Shown: positions 44,196 to 52,428 of the stretch, piece after piece
How positions within the stretch are numbered: the first letter of the stretch is position 1
Layout of the letters: each line of letters starts with the position of its first letter
Source: Aldehydirespirator sp965116865
Lineage (GTDB): Bacteria; Actinomycetota; Acidimicrobiia; Acidimicrobiales; Aldehydirespiratoraceae
DNA: 64,000 nt
Assembly: GCA_965116865.1 (NCBI GenBank)
Contig: OZ220727.1
Location: 3,162,001-3,226,000, forward strand
Direction of reading: 5' to 3'
Translations under genes and position numbers: made by a program
Notes under the pieces: generated by a model
The model's database searches: none
The model's input: the letters and a program-made list of their open reading frames with translations, nothing else
What the model was told of the DNA's origin: nothing

Positions 44196-46958
44196 ATGAC
44201 GCACGGACGCCCGAGCGGCCGTGCGGGGCTCCCCCGGTCGGCCGCCGGCGCCGGACCCGGCGGAGGGAGCGGGGCGCGGCACCGTGGACAGGTCCGGCAC
44301 GCGCGGCTGATCCTCGCGGTGCTGGTCCTGGGCCTCGCTCTCGGCGCCCTCGGCTTGGCGCAGGGCGCGCGGGCGCAGGATCCCGCGCCGAACAAAGAAC
44401 CCCAGTTCCCGCCGCGGGAGACCGGTTCCCGCTACGTGGACGAGAACACGCCGGAGGGCGTAGCGATCGGCGCTCCTCTCGCGGCCACCGACGCCGACGG
44501 CGACACCCTCGTATACGCCATCTCGGGCGGCGACGCCCGCTTCTTCGGCTTCGACTCCTCCAGCGGCCAGCTGCGGACGAAGGCGGCCCTCGACTATGAG
44601 GACAGGATCCGCTACCGGTCCCTCACCGTCACGGTCCACGACGGCAAGGACAGCCAGGGCGATCCCGACACGTCGGTCGACGCCGAGTTGAAGGTCCACG
44701 TCGTCGTCTTCAACGTGGACGAGCTCGGGACGACGACCCTGCGGCCCGCCCGGCCGCGGGTGGGCGAAGTGCTCCGGTCCCGTGCCCGCGACCCTGACGG
44801 GCTCAGATACCGGTCCTGGGAGTGGTCCCGATCTTCGGACATGAGCGACTGGACGGTCGTTCAGGCCCTCGGCCACGACGCCGAGTACACGCCCGGCCTC
44901 TCCGACGTGGGCATGTACCTGCGCGCCGTCGTCAAGTACCGGGACGGGCACGGCGGCGGCAAGTCGGCGGAGGTCGTGGCCGGCTTCCGGGTCGCCGACG
45001 CGGCGACGGCGCCCGAGCTCGTCGTCACCACCGCAGTCTCCGGCCTGAGCATCCCCTGGGACGTCGCCTTCACACCCGACGGGACGATGCTGTTCACGGA
45101 GCGGGGCGGCAAGCTGAGCGCGAGGACCGTCGGCGGCACGGCGCGGGCCGTCACCGCCGACCTCGACGACCTGCGCGTCGGGGGGGAGACCGGGCTGATG
45201 TCGATCGTGGTCGACCCGGGCTTCGCCTCGAACCGGCGCTTCTACACCTGCCAGGGCCACACGGGCCCCGAGATACAGGTGATCGCATGGACCATCGACG
45301 AGGGCTACACGACAGCCACCCGGGTCGCCGACCCGCTGGTGGGGGGAATCCTGGCCGCCGACCACGGCGGCCACGCCGGATGCCGCGTGCGTTTCGGGCC
45401 GCAGGGGCTTCTGTGGATCTCGGTCGGCGACGCGTCGCTCGCGGCTGCCCCCCAGTCGGTCACGGCGCTGGCCGGGAAGGTCTTGCGGGTGGATCCGGCC
45501 ACCGGCGCCGGCGCGGTGGGGAACCCGTACCCCTCGTCGCCTCTGGTGTACAGCCGCGGCCACCGCAACCCGCAGGGACTGGCCCTGCGGCCCGGGACGG
45601 CCCAGATGTGGTCGGTGGAGCACGGCCCCGGCCAAGACGACGAGATCAACCTGCTGGTCAGCGGCGCCAACTACGGCTTTGACCCGGCCGTCGGCACCAC
45701 GTACGTCGAGCACAGCGTCATGACGGATCTGGCGAAGCACCCCGACGCCCTCGAGGCCAAATGGTCGTCGGGGATCCCGACTGTGGCCACCAGCGGCGGA
45801 ACCTTCCTGACCGGCGCCGCGTGGGGCCGCTGGGAGGGTTGGCTCGCGGTCGCCACCCTCGCCGACGAGACGTTGCGGGTGTTCGACTTCAGTGACACCG
45901 GCGACCTGCTGTCAGAGATCGTCGTCGACGCGCTGGACGGGCAGGGCAGGCTGCGCTCGCCGGTGATGGGGCCCGACGGCGCGCTCTACGTCACCACGTC
46001 GAACGGCGCCGGCGCAGACGAGATCCTTCGGGTGGCCCCTCGGAGGCCGCTGGTGATCACCGGCCCGGCCGCGGTGACTCACGCCTCCGGCGGCGCCGGC
46101 CCGGTCGCTTCCTACACCGCTGTCGCCACCGGTGTCTCGATCGACTGGAGCCTCTCCGGCGCCGACGCGGCAGCCTTCAGCCTGGCCGGCGGCGTGCTCC
46201 GCTTCCTGGCGCCTCCCAATTATGGGGCTCCGACCGACACGGGCGCAGACAACCGCTACGAAGTGACGGTCCACGCTACCGACGGCCTCGACTCGCGCAC
46301 GCTGGACGTGGTCGTCTCTGTGGCCCGCGAAGAGCGGCCGCCTCCCCCTCCTCCCACCACCGGCGACCGCGGCGGGCCGTCGGAGCCCAGCCCCCGAGAC
46401 GCGGCGCCTGCCGGGTTCGTGGACGTTGCGGTGGGCGGGGTGCATTCTGCGGCGGTGGATGCGTTGTTCGCTGCGGGTGTGACCGAGGGTTGCGGTGTGG
46501 GGCCTTTGCGGTTCTGTCCGGATGCGGCGGTCACTCGGGCGCAGATGGCGAGTTTCTTGGCTCGGGCTCTGGAGTTGCGGGTTCCGCGGGTGCCTGCCGG
46601 GTTCGTGGATGTCGCGGTGGGCGGGGTGCATTCTGCGGCGGTGGATGCGTTGTTCGCTGCGGGTGTGACCGAGGGTTGCGGTGTGGGGCCTTTGCGGTTC
46701 TGTCCGGATGCGGCGGTCACTCGGGCGCAGATGGCGAGTTTCTTGGCTCGGGCTCTGGAGTTGCGGGTTCCGCGGGTGCCTGCCGGGTTCGTGGATGTCG
46801 CGGTGGGCGGGGTGCATTCTGCGGCGGTGGATGCGTTGTTCGCTGCGGGTGTGACCGAGGGTTGCGGTGTGGGGCCTTTGCGGTTCTGTCCGGATGCGGC
46901 GGTCACTCGGGCGCAGATGGCGAGTTTCTTGGCTCGGGCACTCGGACTTGCCGCCTGA
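44196..46958 (+). CDS. Secreted PQQ/sorbosone-dehydrogenase-like protein with cadherin-like and SLH repeats
   Basis: 920 residues from ATG 44196. A signal-anchor lies at about residues 37-62 (LILAVLVLGLALGALGLAQG). Cadherin-like region ENTPEGVAIGAPLAATDADG follows. The central beta-propeller (about 275-615) is of the soluble glucose/sorbosone dehydrogenase type: GLSIPWDVAFTPDGTMLFTE, GGHAGCRVRFGPQGLLWISV, YSRGHRNPQGLALRPG and SVEHGPGQDDEINLLVSGAN. A second cadherin-like domain and a Pro-rich linker precede three almost identical 62-residue SLH-like repeats (GFVDVAVGGVHSAAVDALFA, TRAQMASFLARAL) at about 738-920. It is probably exported and held on the cell wall; substrate unknown. Confidence 0.82.
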   Translation: MTHGRPSGRAGLPRSAAGAGPGGGSGARHRGQVRHARLILAVLVLGLALGALGLAQGARAQDPAPNKEPQFPPRETGSRYVDENTPEGVAIGAPLAATDADGDTLVYAISGGDARFFGFDSSSGQLRTKAALDYEDRIRYRSLTVTVHDGKDSQGDPDTSVDAELKVHVVVFNVDELGTTTLRPARPRVGEVLRSRARDPDGLRYRSWEWSRSSDMSDWTVVQALGHDAEYTPGLSDVGMYLRAVVKYRDGHGGGKSAEVVAGFRVADAATAPELVVTTAVSGLSIPWDVAFTPDGTMLFTERGGKLSARTVGGTARAVTADLDDLRVGGETGLMSIVVDPGFASNRRFYTCQGHTGPEIQVIAWTIDEGYTTATRVADPLVGGILAADHGGHAGCRVRFGPQGLLWISVGDASLAAAPQSVTALAGKVLRVDPATGAGAVGNPYPSSPLVYSRGHRNPQGLALRPGTAQMWSVEHGPGQDDEINLLVSGANYGFDPAVGTTYVEHSVMTDLAKHPDALEAKWSSGIPTVATSGGTFLTGAAWGRWEGWLAVATLADETLRVFDFSDTGDLLSEIVVDALDGQGRLRSPVMGPDGALYVTTSNGAGADEILRVAPRRPLVITGPAAVTHASGGAGPVASYTAVATGVSIDWSLSGADAAAFSLAGGVLRFLAPPNYGAPTDTGADNRYEVTVHATDGLDSRTLDVVVSVAREERPPPPPPTTGDRGGPSEPSPRDAAPAGFVDVAVGGVHSAAVDALFAAGVTEGCGVGPLRFCPDAAVTRAQMASFLARALELRVPRVPAGFVDVAVGGVHSAAVDALFAAGVTEGCGVGPLRFCPDAAVTRAQMASFLARALELRVPRVPAGFVDVAVGGVHSAAVDALFAAGVTEGCGVGPLRFCPDAAVTRAQMASFLARALGLAA
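46410..46958. repeat. Three 186-bp in-frame repeats encoding SLH-like modules
   Basis: GCCGGGTTCGTGGATGTCGC recurs at 46410, 46596 and 46782. Units are nearly identical in DNA, unlike typical diverged SLH modules, so they were recently amplified or homogenised. Confidence 0.93.
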
Positions 46959-47373
46959 CCGCGGGCCGTTGCGCCTCCGCCAGGCGGCCTCGGGATCGGT
47001 CCCGGTCGTCCCGTCTCGGAACTTGGCGACGCATTCGCCCTTCAGAGGCCGAGCGAACAGGCGGGAGCGACGCGTCCCATACGGGCGGGGCCGCGGCCCG
47101 ACCGGCCCTCAGGTCGCAGCGAACAAGAGCCGGTCGGGCTGTGTCCCGCGGTGTGGTGTGCCGTGCGGTGGGCGGGCCGGTTCTGGTGTGGTGGGCCGCG
47201 GGCGATCCGGTCGGGCTGTGTCCCGCTCGGCCTTCGGGCCGTCGTCGGTACGCTCAAGGATTGATGTCGCTTCTCTCCGCTGCTGCCGTGACCGGCCCGG
47301 ATGATCGCCTGCGGCAAGGTCGGGCGCTCCCGGCTGTGCCCACCGGCCCGGCCCCGGCCGGCGACCGGCTCGG
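46959..47373. other. 415-bp spacer with a dispersed-element copy and a 73-bp duplication of the tsaE start
   Basis: 47040-47115 is an inverted partial copy of the dispersed element (AGGCCGAGCGAACAGGCGGG...). GGTCGGGCTGTGTCCCGC occurs at 47132 and 47219. ACCGGCCCGGATGATCGCCT at 47291 is an earlier version of the tsaE start at 47364 (ACCGGCTCGGATGATCACCT), period 73. No gene seen. Confidence 0.75.
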
Positions 47374-47856
47374 ATGATCACCTGCGGCACGGACGGCGTC
47401 CAGCAGACCCGGGCGCTTGGGGCGGCCGTCGCCGCGGTGGTGGACGCCGGCGACGTGGTGGTCCTCGTCGGCGACCTGGGTGCGGGCAAGACGGCCTTCG
47501 TACAGGGTTTCGCGGCCACCTTGGGCGTGACCTCCCCGGTGACCAGCCCCACCTTCACCCTGGCCAACCGCTACGAGGGCCGCTTGGTGGTCAACCACCT
47601 CGACGTCTATCGTTTCGACTGCCCCGAGGAGGCTGGCGACCTGGCCCTGTCGGAGATCCTCGACGACGGGGTGACCCTCGTGGAATGGGGCGACACCATC
47701 TCGGCGGCGCTCGGCCCCGAGCATCTGTCGGTCACGATCCGCTTCGGTGCGGGCGACAACGACCGCAGCTTCGACCTGCGCGGCCACGGCGAGTCGTGGC
47801 GGCGCCGCGCCGGTCGACTGGGCGCCGCCCTCGAGCGTTGGGCAGTGCCGTGCTGA
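47374..47856 (+). CDS. tsaE: tRNA t6A biosynthesis ATPase TsaE
   Basis: 160 residues. It supports the TsaBD complex in forming N6-threonylcarbamoyladenosine at position 37 of tRNAs. P-loop VLVGDLGAGKTAFVQGFA near residue 30, VTSPTFTLANRYEG, HLDVYRF and LVEWGD are typical. ATG 47374 is chosen because MITCGTDG precedes the first helix; a 73-bp upstream duplicate of this start exists. Its last codons are part of a 71-bp tandem array that now separates it from tsaB. Confidence 0.94.
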   Translation: MITCGTDGVQQTRALGAAVAAVVDAGDVVVLVGDLGAGKTAFVQGFAATLGVTSPVTSPTFTLANRYEGRLVVNHLDVYRFDCPEEAGDLALSEILDDGVTLVEWGDTISAALGPEHLSVTIRFGAGDNDRSFDLRGHGESWRRRAGRLGAALERWAVPC

Positions 47857-48075
47857 CGCGGTCGTGGCGGTGCCGTGCCGTTCATGACAGCCAGGCCGCC
47901 CTCGAGCGTTGGGCAGTGCCGTGCTGACGCGGTCGTGGCGGTGCCGTGCCGTTCATGACAGCCAGGCCGCCCTCGAGCGTTGGGCAGTGCCGTGCTGACG
48001 CGGTCGTGGCGGTGCCGTGCCGTTCATGACAGCCAGGCCGCCCTCGAGCGTTGGGCAGTGCCGTGCTGATCCTCG
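47825..48075. repeat. 71-bp tandem array between tsaE and tsaB (about 3.5 copies)
   Basis: GCCGCCCTCGAGCGTTGGGC recurs at about 47825, 47896, 47967 and 48038. The recurring 33 bp covers the tsaE stop and the tsaB start (GTGCTGA); the 38-bp spacer (CGCGGTCGTGGCGGTGCCGT...) occurs only in between. Removing the extra units would restore a tsaE-tsaB overlap of 7 nt. Confidence 0.95.
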
Positions 48076-48785
48076 GGATCGAGTCGGCCACCGGCCGCGT
48101 CGGCTGCGCGATCGGCGGCCACGAGGGCGTGCGGGTTTCGGTCCAGGCCGCCCGCGGGCGCCGGCATGCCGAGATGCTCGCTCCCCAGATACGGACGGCC
48201 TGCGTCCACGCCGACATCTCGATCGGCGATCTCGACGCAGTCGCCGTCGATGTCGGCCCGGGCCTCTACACCGGCCTTCGGGTGGGGGTGACCACCGCGA
48301 TCACCATGGCCTACGCCCTGCGGGTGCCGATGGTGGCGGTCTGCAGCCTCGATCTGCTCGCCTACCCGCTGCGCCACACCGGCCGAACCATCGCGGCGAT
48401 GATCGACGCCCGCCGCGGCGAGGTGTTCCACGCCCGGTACGGCTGCCTCCCCGGAGGGGTTCGGCGCCTGACCGAGCCCGAGGTCGGCGCCCCCGACCGC
48501 ATCGCGGCACAGATGCCGGCGGGCGACGACGAGACGCTCGCGGTGGGGGACGGGGCGCAGCGCTACGCCTCGCTGTTCGATCCGTTGCCGGGCGTCGAGT
48601 TGGCCGACTCCGGCTTCTCCCAGCCGTCGGCCGAGTCGCTGGTGCAGTTGGCCCACGCCCGGGCCGCGCGCGAGGAGTTCGTACGGCCCGAAGAGGTCGA
48701 GCCCCTCTACTTGCGTCGTCCGGACGCGCAGCCCCGGGCGCCGAGCCGGCAGGCCCGGACGATGGAGAACGGCGCCGTGCGTTGA
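48063..48785 (+). CDS. tsaB: tRNA t6A biosynthesis protein TsaB
   Basis: 240 residues from GTG 48063, the start contained in the last unit of the 71-bp array. ILGIESATGRVGCAIGG and DVGPGLYTGLRVGVTTA mark the ASKHA fold; TsaB scaffolds TsaD and lacks its metal site. RimI, often between tsaB and tsaD, is absent here. Confidence 0.92.
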   Translation: MLILGIESATGRVGCAIGGHEGVRVSVQAARGRRHAEMLAPQIRTACVHADISIGDLDAVAVDVGPGLYTGLRVGVTTAITMAYALRVPMVAVCSLDLLAYPLRHTGRTIAAMIDARRGEVFHARYGCLPGGVRRLTEPEVGAPDRIAAQMPAGDDETLAVGDGAQRYASLFDPLPGVELADSGFSQPSAESLVQLAHARAAREEFVRPEEVEPLYLRRPDAQPRAPSRQARTMENGAVR

Positions 48786-48802
48786 GCGGAGAGGAGCGGC
48801 CG

Positions 48803-49810
48803 ATGACCGCGGGCACCGCGATCCTGGGCATCGAGACATCCTGCGACGAGACGGCGGTGGCGGTGGTGGCCGGCGGCCGGCAGGTGCTGTCGTCGGTGGT
48901 GTCCAGCCAGATCGACCTGCATGCCCTCTACGGCGGCGTGGTCCCCGAGGTCGCGGGGCGGGCCCACGTGCAGAGGCTGGTGCCGGTGATGTCGCAGGCG
49001 CTGGCGGAGTCGGCCCTGGACGGCCCCGACATGGCGGCGGTGGCGGCCACTGCAGGTCCGGGACTGGTGGGGGCGCTGCTCGTCGGCGTGTCGGCGGCCA
49101 AGGCGCTGGCGCTGGTGTGGGACGTGCCCTTCGTGGCCGTGAACCATCTGGAGGCCCATCTCCATGCGGCCTTCCTCGACGAGCCGGGCCTGGAGCTGCC
49201 GGTGGTGGTGATTCTCGTGTCCGGCGGCCACACCATGCTGGTGTTGATGGAGGATCGTTTGCGCTACCGCGTGCTGGGGGCGACCGTCGACGACGCCGCC
49301 GGCGAGGCCTTCGACAAGGTGGCCCGCTTCATGGGTCTCGGCTATCCGGGGGGTCCGGTGATCGACCGGCTCAGCGGGCAGGGCGCCCCCGACGCGGTCG
49401 CGTTTCCCCGGGCGATGCTGCACGACGGCTGGAACTTCTCCTTCAGCGGCCTGAAGACCTCGGTGATCAACTATCTTCGGCGGAACCCCGAGGCCCCGGC
49501 TGCTGATGTGGCCGCATCGTTCCAGGAGGCGGTGGCGGACGTGCTGCTGGCCAAGGCCCGCCGGGCGGCGGCCGCGCACAACGCCTGTGGCCTGTGCCTG
49601 GCCGGGGGTGTGGCGGCCAACAGCCGGCTGCGCGAGATGACGCTCGACGCCTGCGCTGCCGACGGGTTGGCCGCCTACCTGCCGAGCCGGGCCATGTGTA
49701 CCGACAACGCGGCCATGGTGGCGGCGGCGGGCTGGTGGCGCCTGCAGGCCGACGGGCCGTCGCCGCTGACTGTCGGCGCCGACCCGTCCCTGGGCCTGCC
49801 GGAGGACTGA
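48803..49810 (+). CDS. tsaD: tRNA N6-adenosine threonylcarbamoyltransferase TsaD
   Basis: 335 residues. It transfers the threonylcarbamoyl group to A37. ILGIETSCDETAVAVV opens the ASKHA fold; the metal-binding VNHLEAHLHAAF, VSGGHTML, and GGVAANSRLRE are intact. RBS GGAGAGGAG precedes ATG 48803. The final codons (LPED) are echoed in the repeat array that follows. Confidence 0.97.
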   Translation: MTAGTAILGIETSCDETAVAVVAGGRQVLSSVVSSQIDLHALYGGVVPEVAGRAHVQRLVPVMSQALAESALDGPDMAAVAATAGPGLVGALLVGVSAAKALALVWDVPFVAVNHLEAHLHAAFLDEPGLELPVVVILVSGGHTMLVLMEDRLRYRVLGATVDDAAGEAFDKVARFMGLGYPGGPVIDRLSGQGAPDAVAFPRAMLHDGWNFSFSGLKTSVINYLRRNPEAPAADVAASFQEAVADVLLAKARRAAAAHNACGLCLAGGVAANSRLREMTLDACAADGLAAYLPSRAMCTDNAAMVAAAGWWRLQADGPSPLTVGADPSLGLPED

Positions 49811-49852
49811 GACGACGGTCCTCGGGCGGCGCGCTCCGGGGTCGGAGCGGTG

Positions 49853-50155
49853 CGGCGTGCGGAATTCCTGCCGGAGGACTGGAACCATGCATGGGGAGCT
49901 GCACGACGCGCAGGCGGCCGCCGCCTCGTCGAGACAGCCGCCGGCTGGAACCATGCATGGGGAGCTGCACGACGCGCAGGCGGCCGCCGCCTCGTCGAGA
50001 CAGCCGCCGGCTGGAACCATGCATGGGGAGCTGCACGACGCGCAGGCGGCCGCCGCCTCGTCGAGACAGCCGCCGGCTGGAACCATGCATGGGGAGCTGC
50101 ACGACGCGCAGGCGTGCCGGTTCGACGTGCGGAATTCCTGCCGGGGGACTGGAAC
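49853..50155. repeat. 66-bp tandem array after tsaD, bracketed by a 28-bp direct repeat
   Basis: CTGGAACCATGCATGGGGAG recurs at 49879, 49945, 50011 and 50077. The whole array is bounded by GTGCGGAATTCCTGCCGG at about 49857 and 50128. CCTGCCGGAGGACTG at 49867 also repeats the last tsaD codons. The 462-bp tsaD-groES gap otherwise holds only the groES promoter. Confidence 0.93.
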
Positions 50156-50168
50156 GTCGGCGCGCGCG

Positions 50169-50197
50169 TTGTGGCGCCGCGAGTCGGGCCGTATCGT
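50169..50197 (+). promoter_or_regulatory. groESL promoter
   Basis: TTGTGG (50169-50174) and TATCGT (50192-50197) with 17-bp spacing. The -10 box abuts the CIRCE operator, so a bound repressor would block polymerase. Confidence 0.6.
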
Positions 50198-50223
50198 TGG
50201 CACTCGTCACGGGAGAGTGCCAA
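50197..50223. promoter_or_regulatory. CIRCE operator (HrcA-binding site)
   Basis: Perfect 9-bp inverted repeat TTGGCACTC-N9-GAGTGCCAA, matching the CIRCE consensus (TTAGCACTC-N9-GAGTGCTAA) but for a compensated A/G-T/C change on each arm. Placed 50 bp before groES; HrcA repression with heat induction is expected. hrcA itself is not in the window. Confidence 0.95.
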
Positions 50224-50272
50224 CGCCCGTGCTCAGTCCAACAACATCAAGATCAGGAGTCCGGGAGGACAC

Positions 50273-50563
50273 ATGAACCTGCAGCCACTCGACGACCGCA
50301 TCGTGGTGCGGCCCGGCGACGCCGAGGAGACCACCGCCAGTGGTCTCGTCATCCCCGACACCGCCAAGGAGAAGCCCCAGCAGGGCGAGGTCCTGGCGGT
50401 CGGCCCCGGCCGCCGGTCCGACGACACCGGCGAGCTCATCCCCATGGACGTCGCCGCGGGCGACACCGTCGTCTACTCCAAGTACGGCGGCACCGAGATC
50501 ACCGTCGAGGGCGAGGACCTGCTGATCCTCAACGCCCGCGACGTGCTGGCCAAGGTCGTCTGA
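50273..50563 (+). CDS. groES: Co-chaperonin GroES
   Basis: 96 residues. Caps the GroEL chamber. LQPLDDRIVVRPGDAEETTA, then GLVIPDTAKEKPQQGEVLAV (mobile loop) and EDLLILNARDVLAKV are typical. RBS GGGAGGA lies 5 nt before the ATG. groEL follows after 8 bp. Confidence 0.98.
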   Translation: MNLQPLDDRIVVRPGDAEETTASGLVIPDTAKEKPQQGEVLAVGPGRRSDDTGELIPMDVAAGDTVVYSKYGGTEITVEGEDLLILNARDVLAKVV

Positions 50564-50571
50564 GGTAGCCG

Positions 50572-52218
50572 ATGCCCAAGATCCTCAAGTTCGACGAGGA
50601 GGCCCGCCGCGGCCTCGAGGCGGGCGTGAACAAGCTCGCCGACGCGGTGAAGGTCACTCTCGGCCCCAAGGGCCGCAACGTGGTGCTCGACAAGAAGTTC
50701 GGCGCGCCGACCATCACCAACGACGGCGTGTCGATCGCCCGCGAGGTGGAGCTCGACGACAAGTTCGAGAACATGGGCGCCCAGCTCGTGAAGGAAGTCG
50801 CCACCAAGACCAACGACATTGCCGGCGACGGCACCACCACCGCCACCGTGCTGGCCCAGGCCTTGGTGCGCGAGGGGCTGCGCAACGTGGCCGCCGGCGC
50901 CAACCCGATGGGCCTCAAGCGGGGCATGGAATCGGCCGTGGCCGCCGCGGTCGACTCGCTGGCCGACCAGGCCGTGCCGGTGTCGACCGACAAGGAGAAG
51001 GTGCAGTCGGTGGCGTCGATCTCCGCTGCCGACGCCGCGGTGGGCGAGACGCTGGCCGAGGCCTTCGACAAGGTCGGCAAGGACGGCGTGATCACCGTCG
51101 AGGAGAGCAACACGTTCGGCATGGACCTCGACTTCGTCGAGGGCATGCAGTTCGACAAGGGCTACCTGTCGCCGTACTTCGTGACCGACCCCGAGCGTCA
51201 GGAAGCGGTGCTCGAGGAGCCCTACATCCTTTTGAACCAGGGCAAGATCACCGCGGTCTCGGACCTGCTGCCGGTGCTCGAGAAGGTCATGCAGACGGGC
51301 AAGCCGCTGCTGATCATCGCCGAGGACGTCGAGGGCGAGGCTCTGGCCACGCTGGTCGTCAACAAGATCCGCGGCACGTTCAACTCGGCCGCGGTGAAGG
51401 CCCCAGGCTTCGGCGAGCGCCGCAAGGCGATGCTGCAGGACATGGCGATCCTCACCGGCGGCCAGGTCGTGGCCGAGGAGGTCGGGCTGAAGCTCGACTC
51501 GGTGGACCTGTCGCTGATGGGCTCGGCCCGCAAGGTGGTGATCACCAAGGACGACACCACCATCGTGGAGGGCGCCGGCGACTCCGCCGACGTGGAGGGC
51601 CGGGTCGGCCAGATCAAGGCCGAGATCGACAACACCGACTCGGACTGGGACCGCGAGAAGCTCCAGGAGCGGCTGGCCAAGCTGGCCGGCGGCGTAGCTG
51701 TGGTGCAGGTCGGCGCGGCCACCGAGGTGGAGCTCAAGGAGACCAAGCACCGCATCGAGGACGCCATCTCGGCTACCCGGGCCGCCATCGACGAGGGCAT
51801 CGTCGCCGGCGGCGGCACCGCGCTGCTGCGCAGCCGTACCGCGGTCGCCGAGGTCGCGGCCGGCCTCGAAGGTGACGAGGCCACCGGGGCCCGCATCATC
51901 GGCGAGGCCTTGTCGGCGCCGGCCCGGCTGATCGCGGAGAACGCCGGCCACGAGGGCGCCATTGTGGTGCGCGAGGTCGAGGCGGCTTCCGGCGCCGACG
52001 GCTTCGACGCCGTCGCGGGCGAGCTCACCGACCTGATCGGAGCAGGTGTCATCGACCCGGTGAAAGTGACCCGGGCCGCGTTGCAGAACGCGGCGTCGAT
52101 CGCCGGGCTGATGCTCACCACCGAGGTGCTAGTGGCCGACAAGCCCGAGGAGAAGCCCCCGCCCGGCCCGCCCGGTGGCGGCATGGACGGCATGGGAGGC
52201 ATGGGCGGCATGATGTAG
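50572..52218 (+). CDS. groEL: Chaperonin GroEL
   Basis: 548 residues. ATP-driven folding chamber. KVTLGPKGRNVVLDKKFGAP, GDGTTTATVLAQALV (ATP site) and the signature AATEVELKETKHRIEDA are present, as is the Gly/Met-rich tail ending GGMGGMM. Immediately followed by a strong terminator. Confidence 0.99.
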   Translation: MPKILKFDEEARRGLEAGVNKLADAVKVTLGPKGRNVVLDKKFGAPTITNDGVSIAREVELDDKFENMGAQLVKEVATKTNDIAGDGTTTATVLAQALVREGLRNVAAGANPMGLKRGMESAVAAAVDSLADQAVPVSTDKEKVQSVASISAADAAVGETLAEAFDKVGKDGVITVEESNTFGMDLDFVEGMQFDKGYLSPYFVTDPERQEAVLEEPYILLNQGKITAVSDLLPVLEKVMQTGKPLLIIAEDVEGEALATLVVNKIRGTFNSAAVKAPGFGERRKAMLQDMAILTGGQVVAEEVGLKLDSVDLSLMGSARKVVITKDDTTIVEGAGDSADVEGRVGQIKAEIDNTDSDWDREKLQERLAKLAGGVAVVQVGAATEVELKETKHRIEDAISATRAAIDEGIVAGGGTALLRSRTAVAEVAAGLEGDEATGARIIGEALSAPARLIAENAGHEGAIVVREVEAASGADGFDAVAGELTDLIGAGVIDPVKVTRAALQNAASIAGLMLTTEVLVADKPEEKPPPGPPGGGMDGMGGMGGMM

Positions 52219-52232
52219 CCCTCCGCCTCCAG

Positions 52233-52278
52233 CGGACGCTCAGGAGCCCGGGCCCAGGCCCGGGCTCCTGAGCGTCCG
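52233..52278 (+). terminator. Terminator hairpin after groEL
   Basis: A perfect 22-bp inverted repeat (left arm starts CGGACGCTCAGGAGCCCGGG) with almost no loop. There is no U-run, as usual in high-GC actinobacteria. Confidence 0.85.
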
Positions 52279-52428
52279 GGGAGTCTGACGCGTTCGCCGG
52301 CGCCTTCGCGTGCCGGGCGCGCCGTCGGCGGCCGCCGACTGTTGACTGAGGCTCACGTTGCTGCAAGTATGCGGTCTGCGCTCGGCCTCGAAAGCGAGTG
52401 CATGCCGTCAGCGCAGATGGGATCCACC

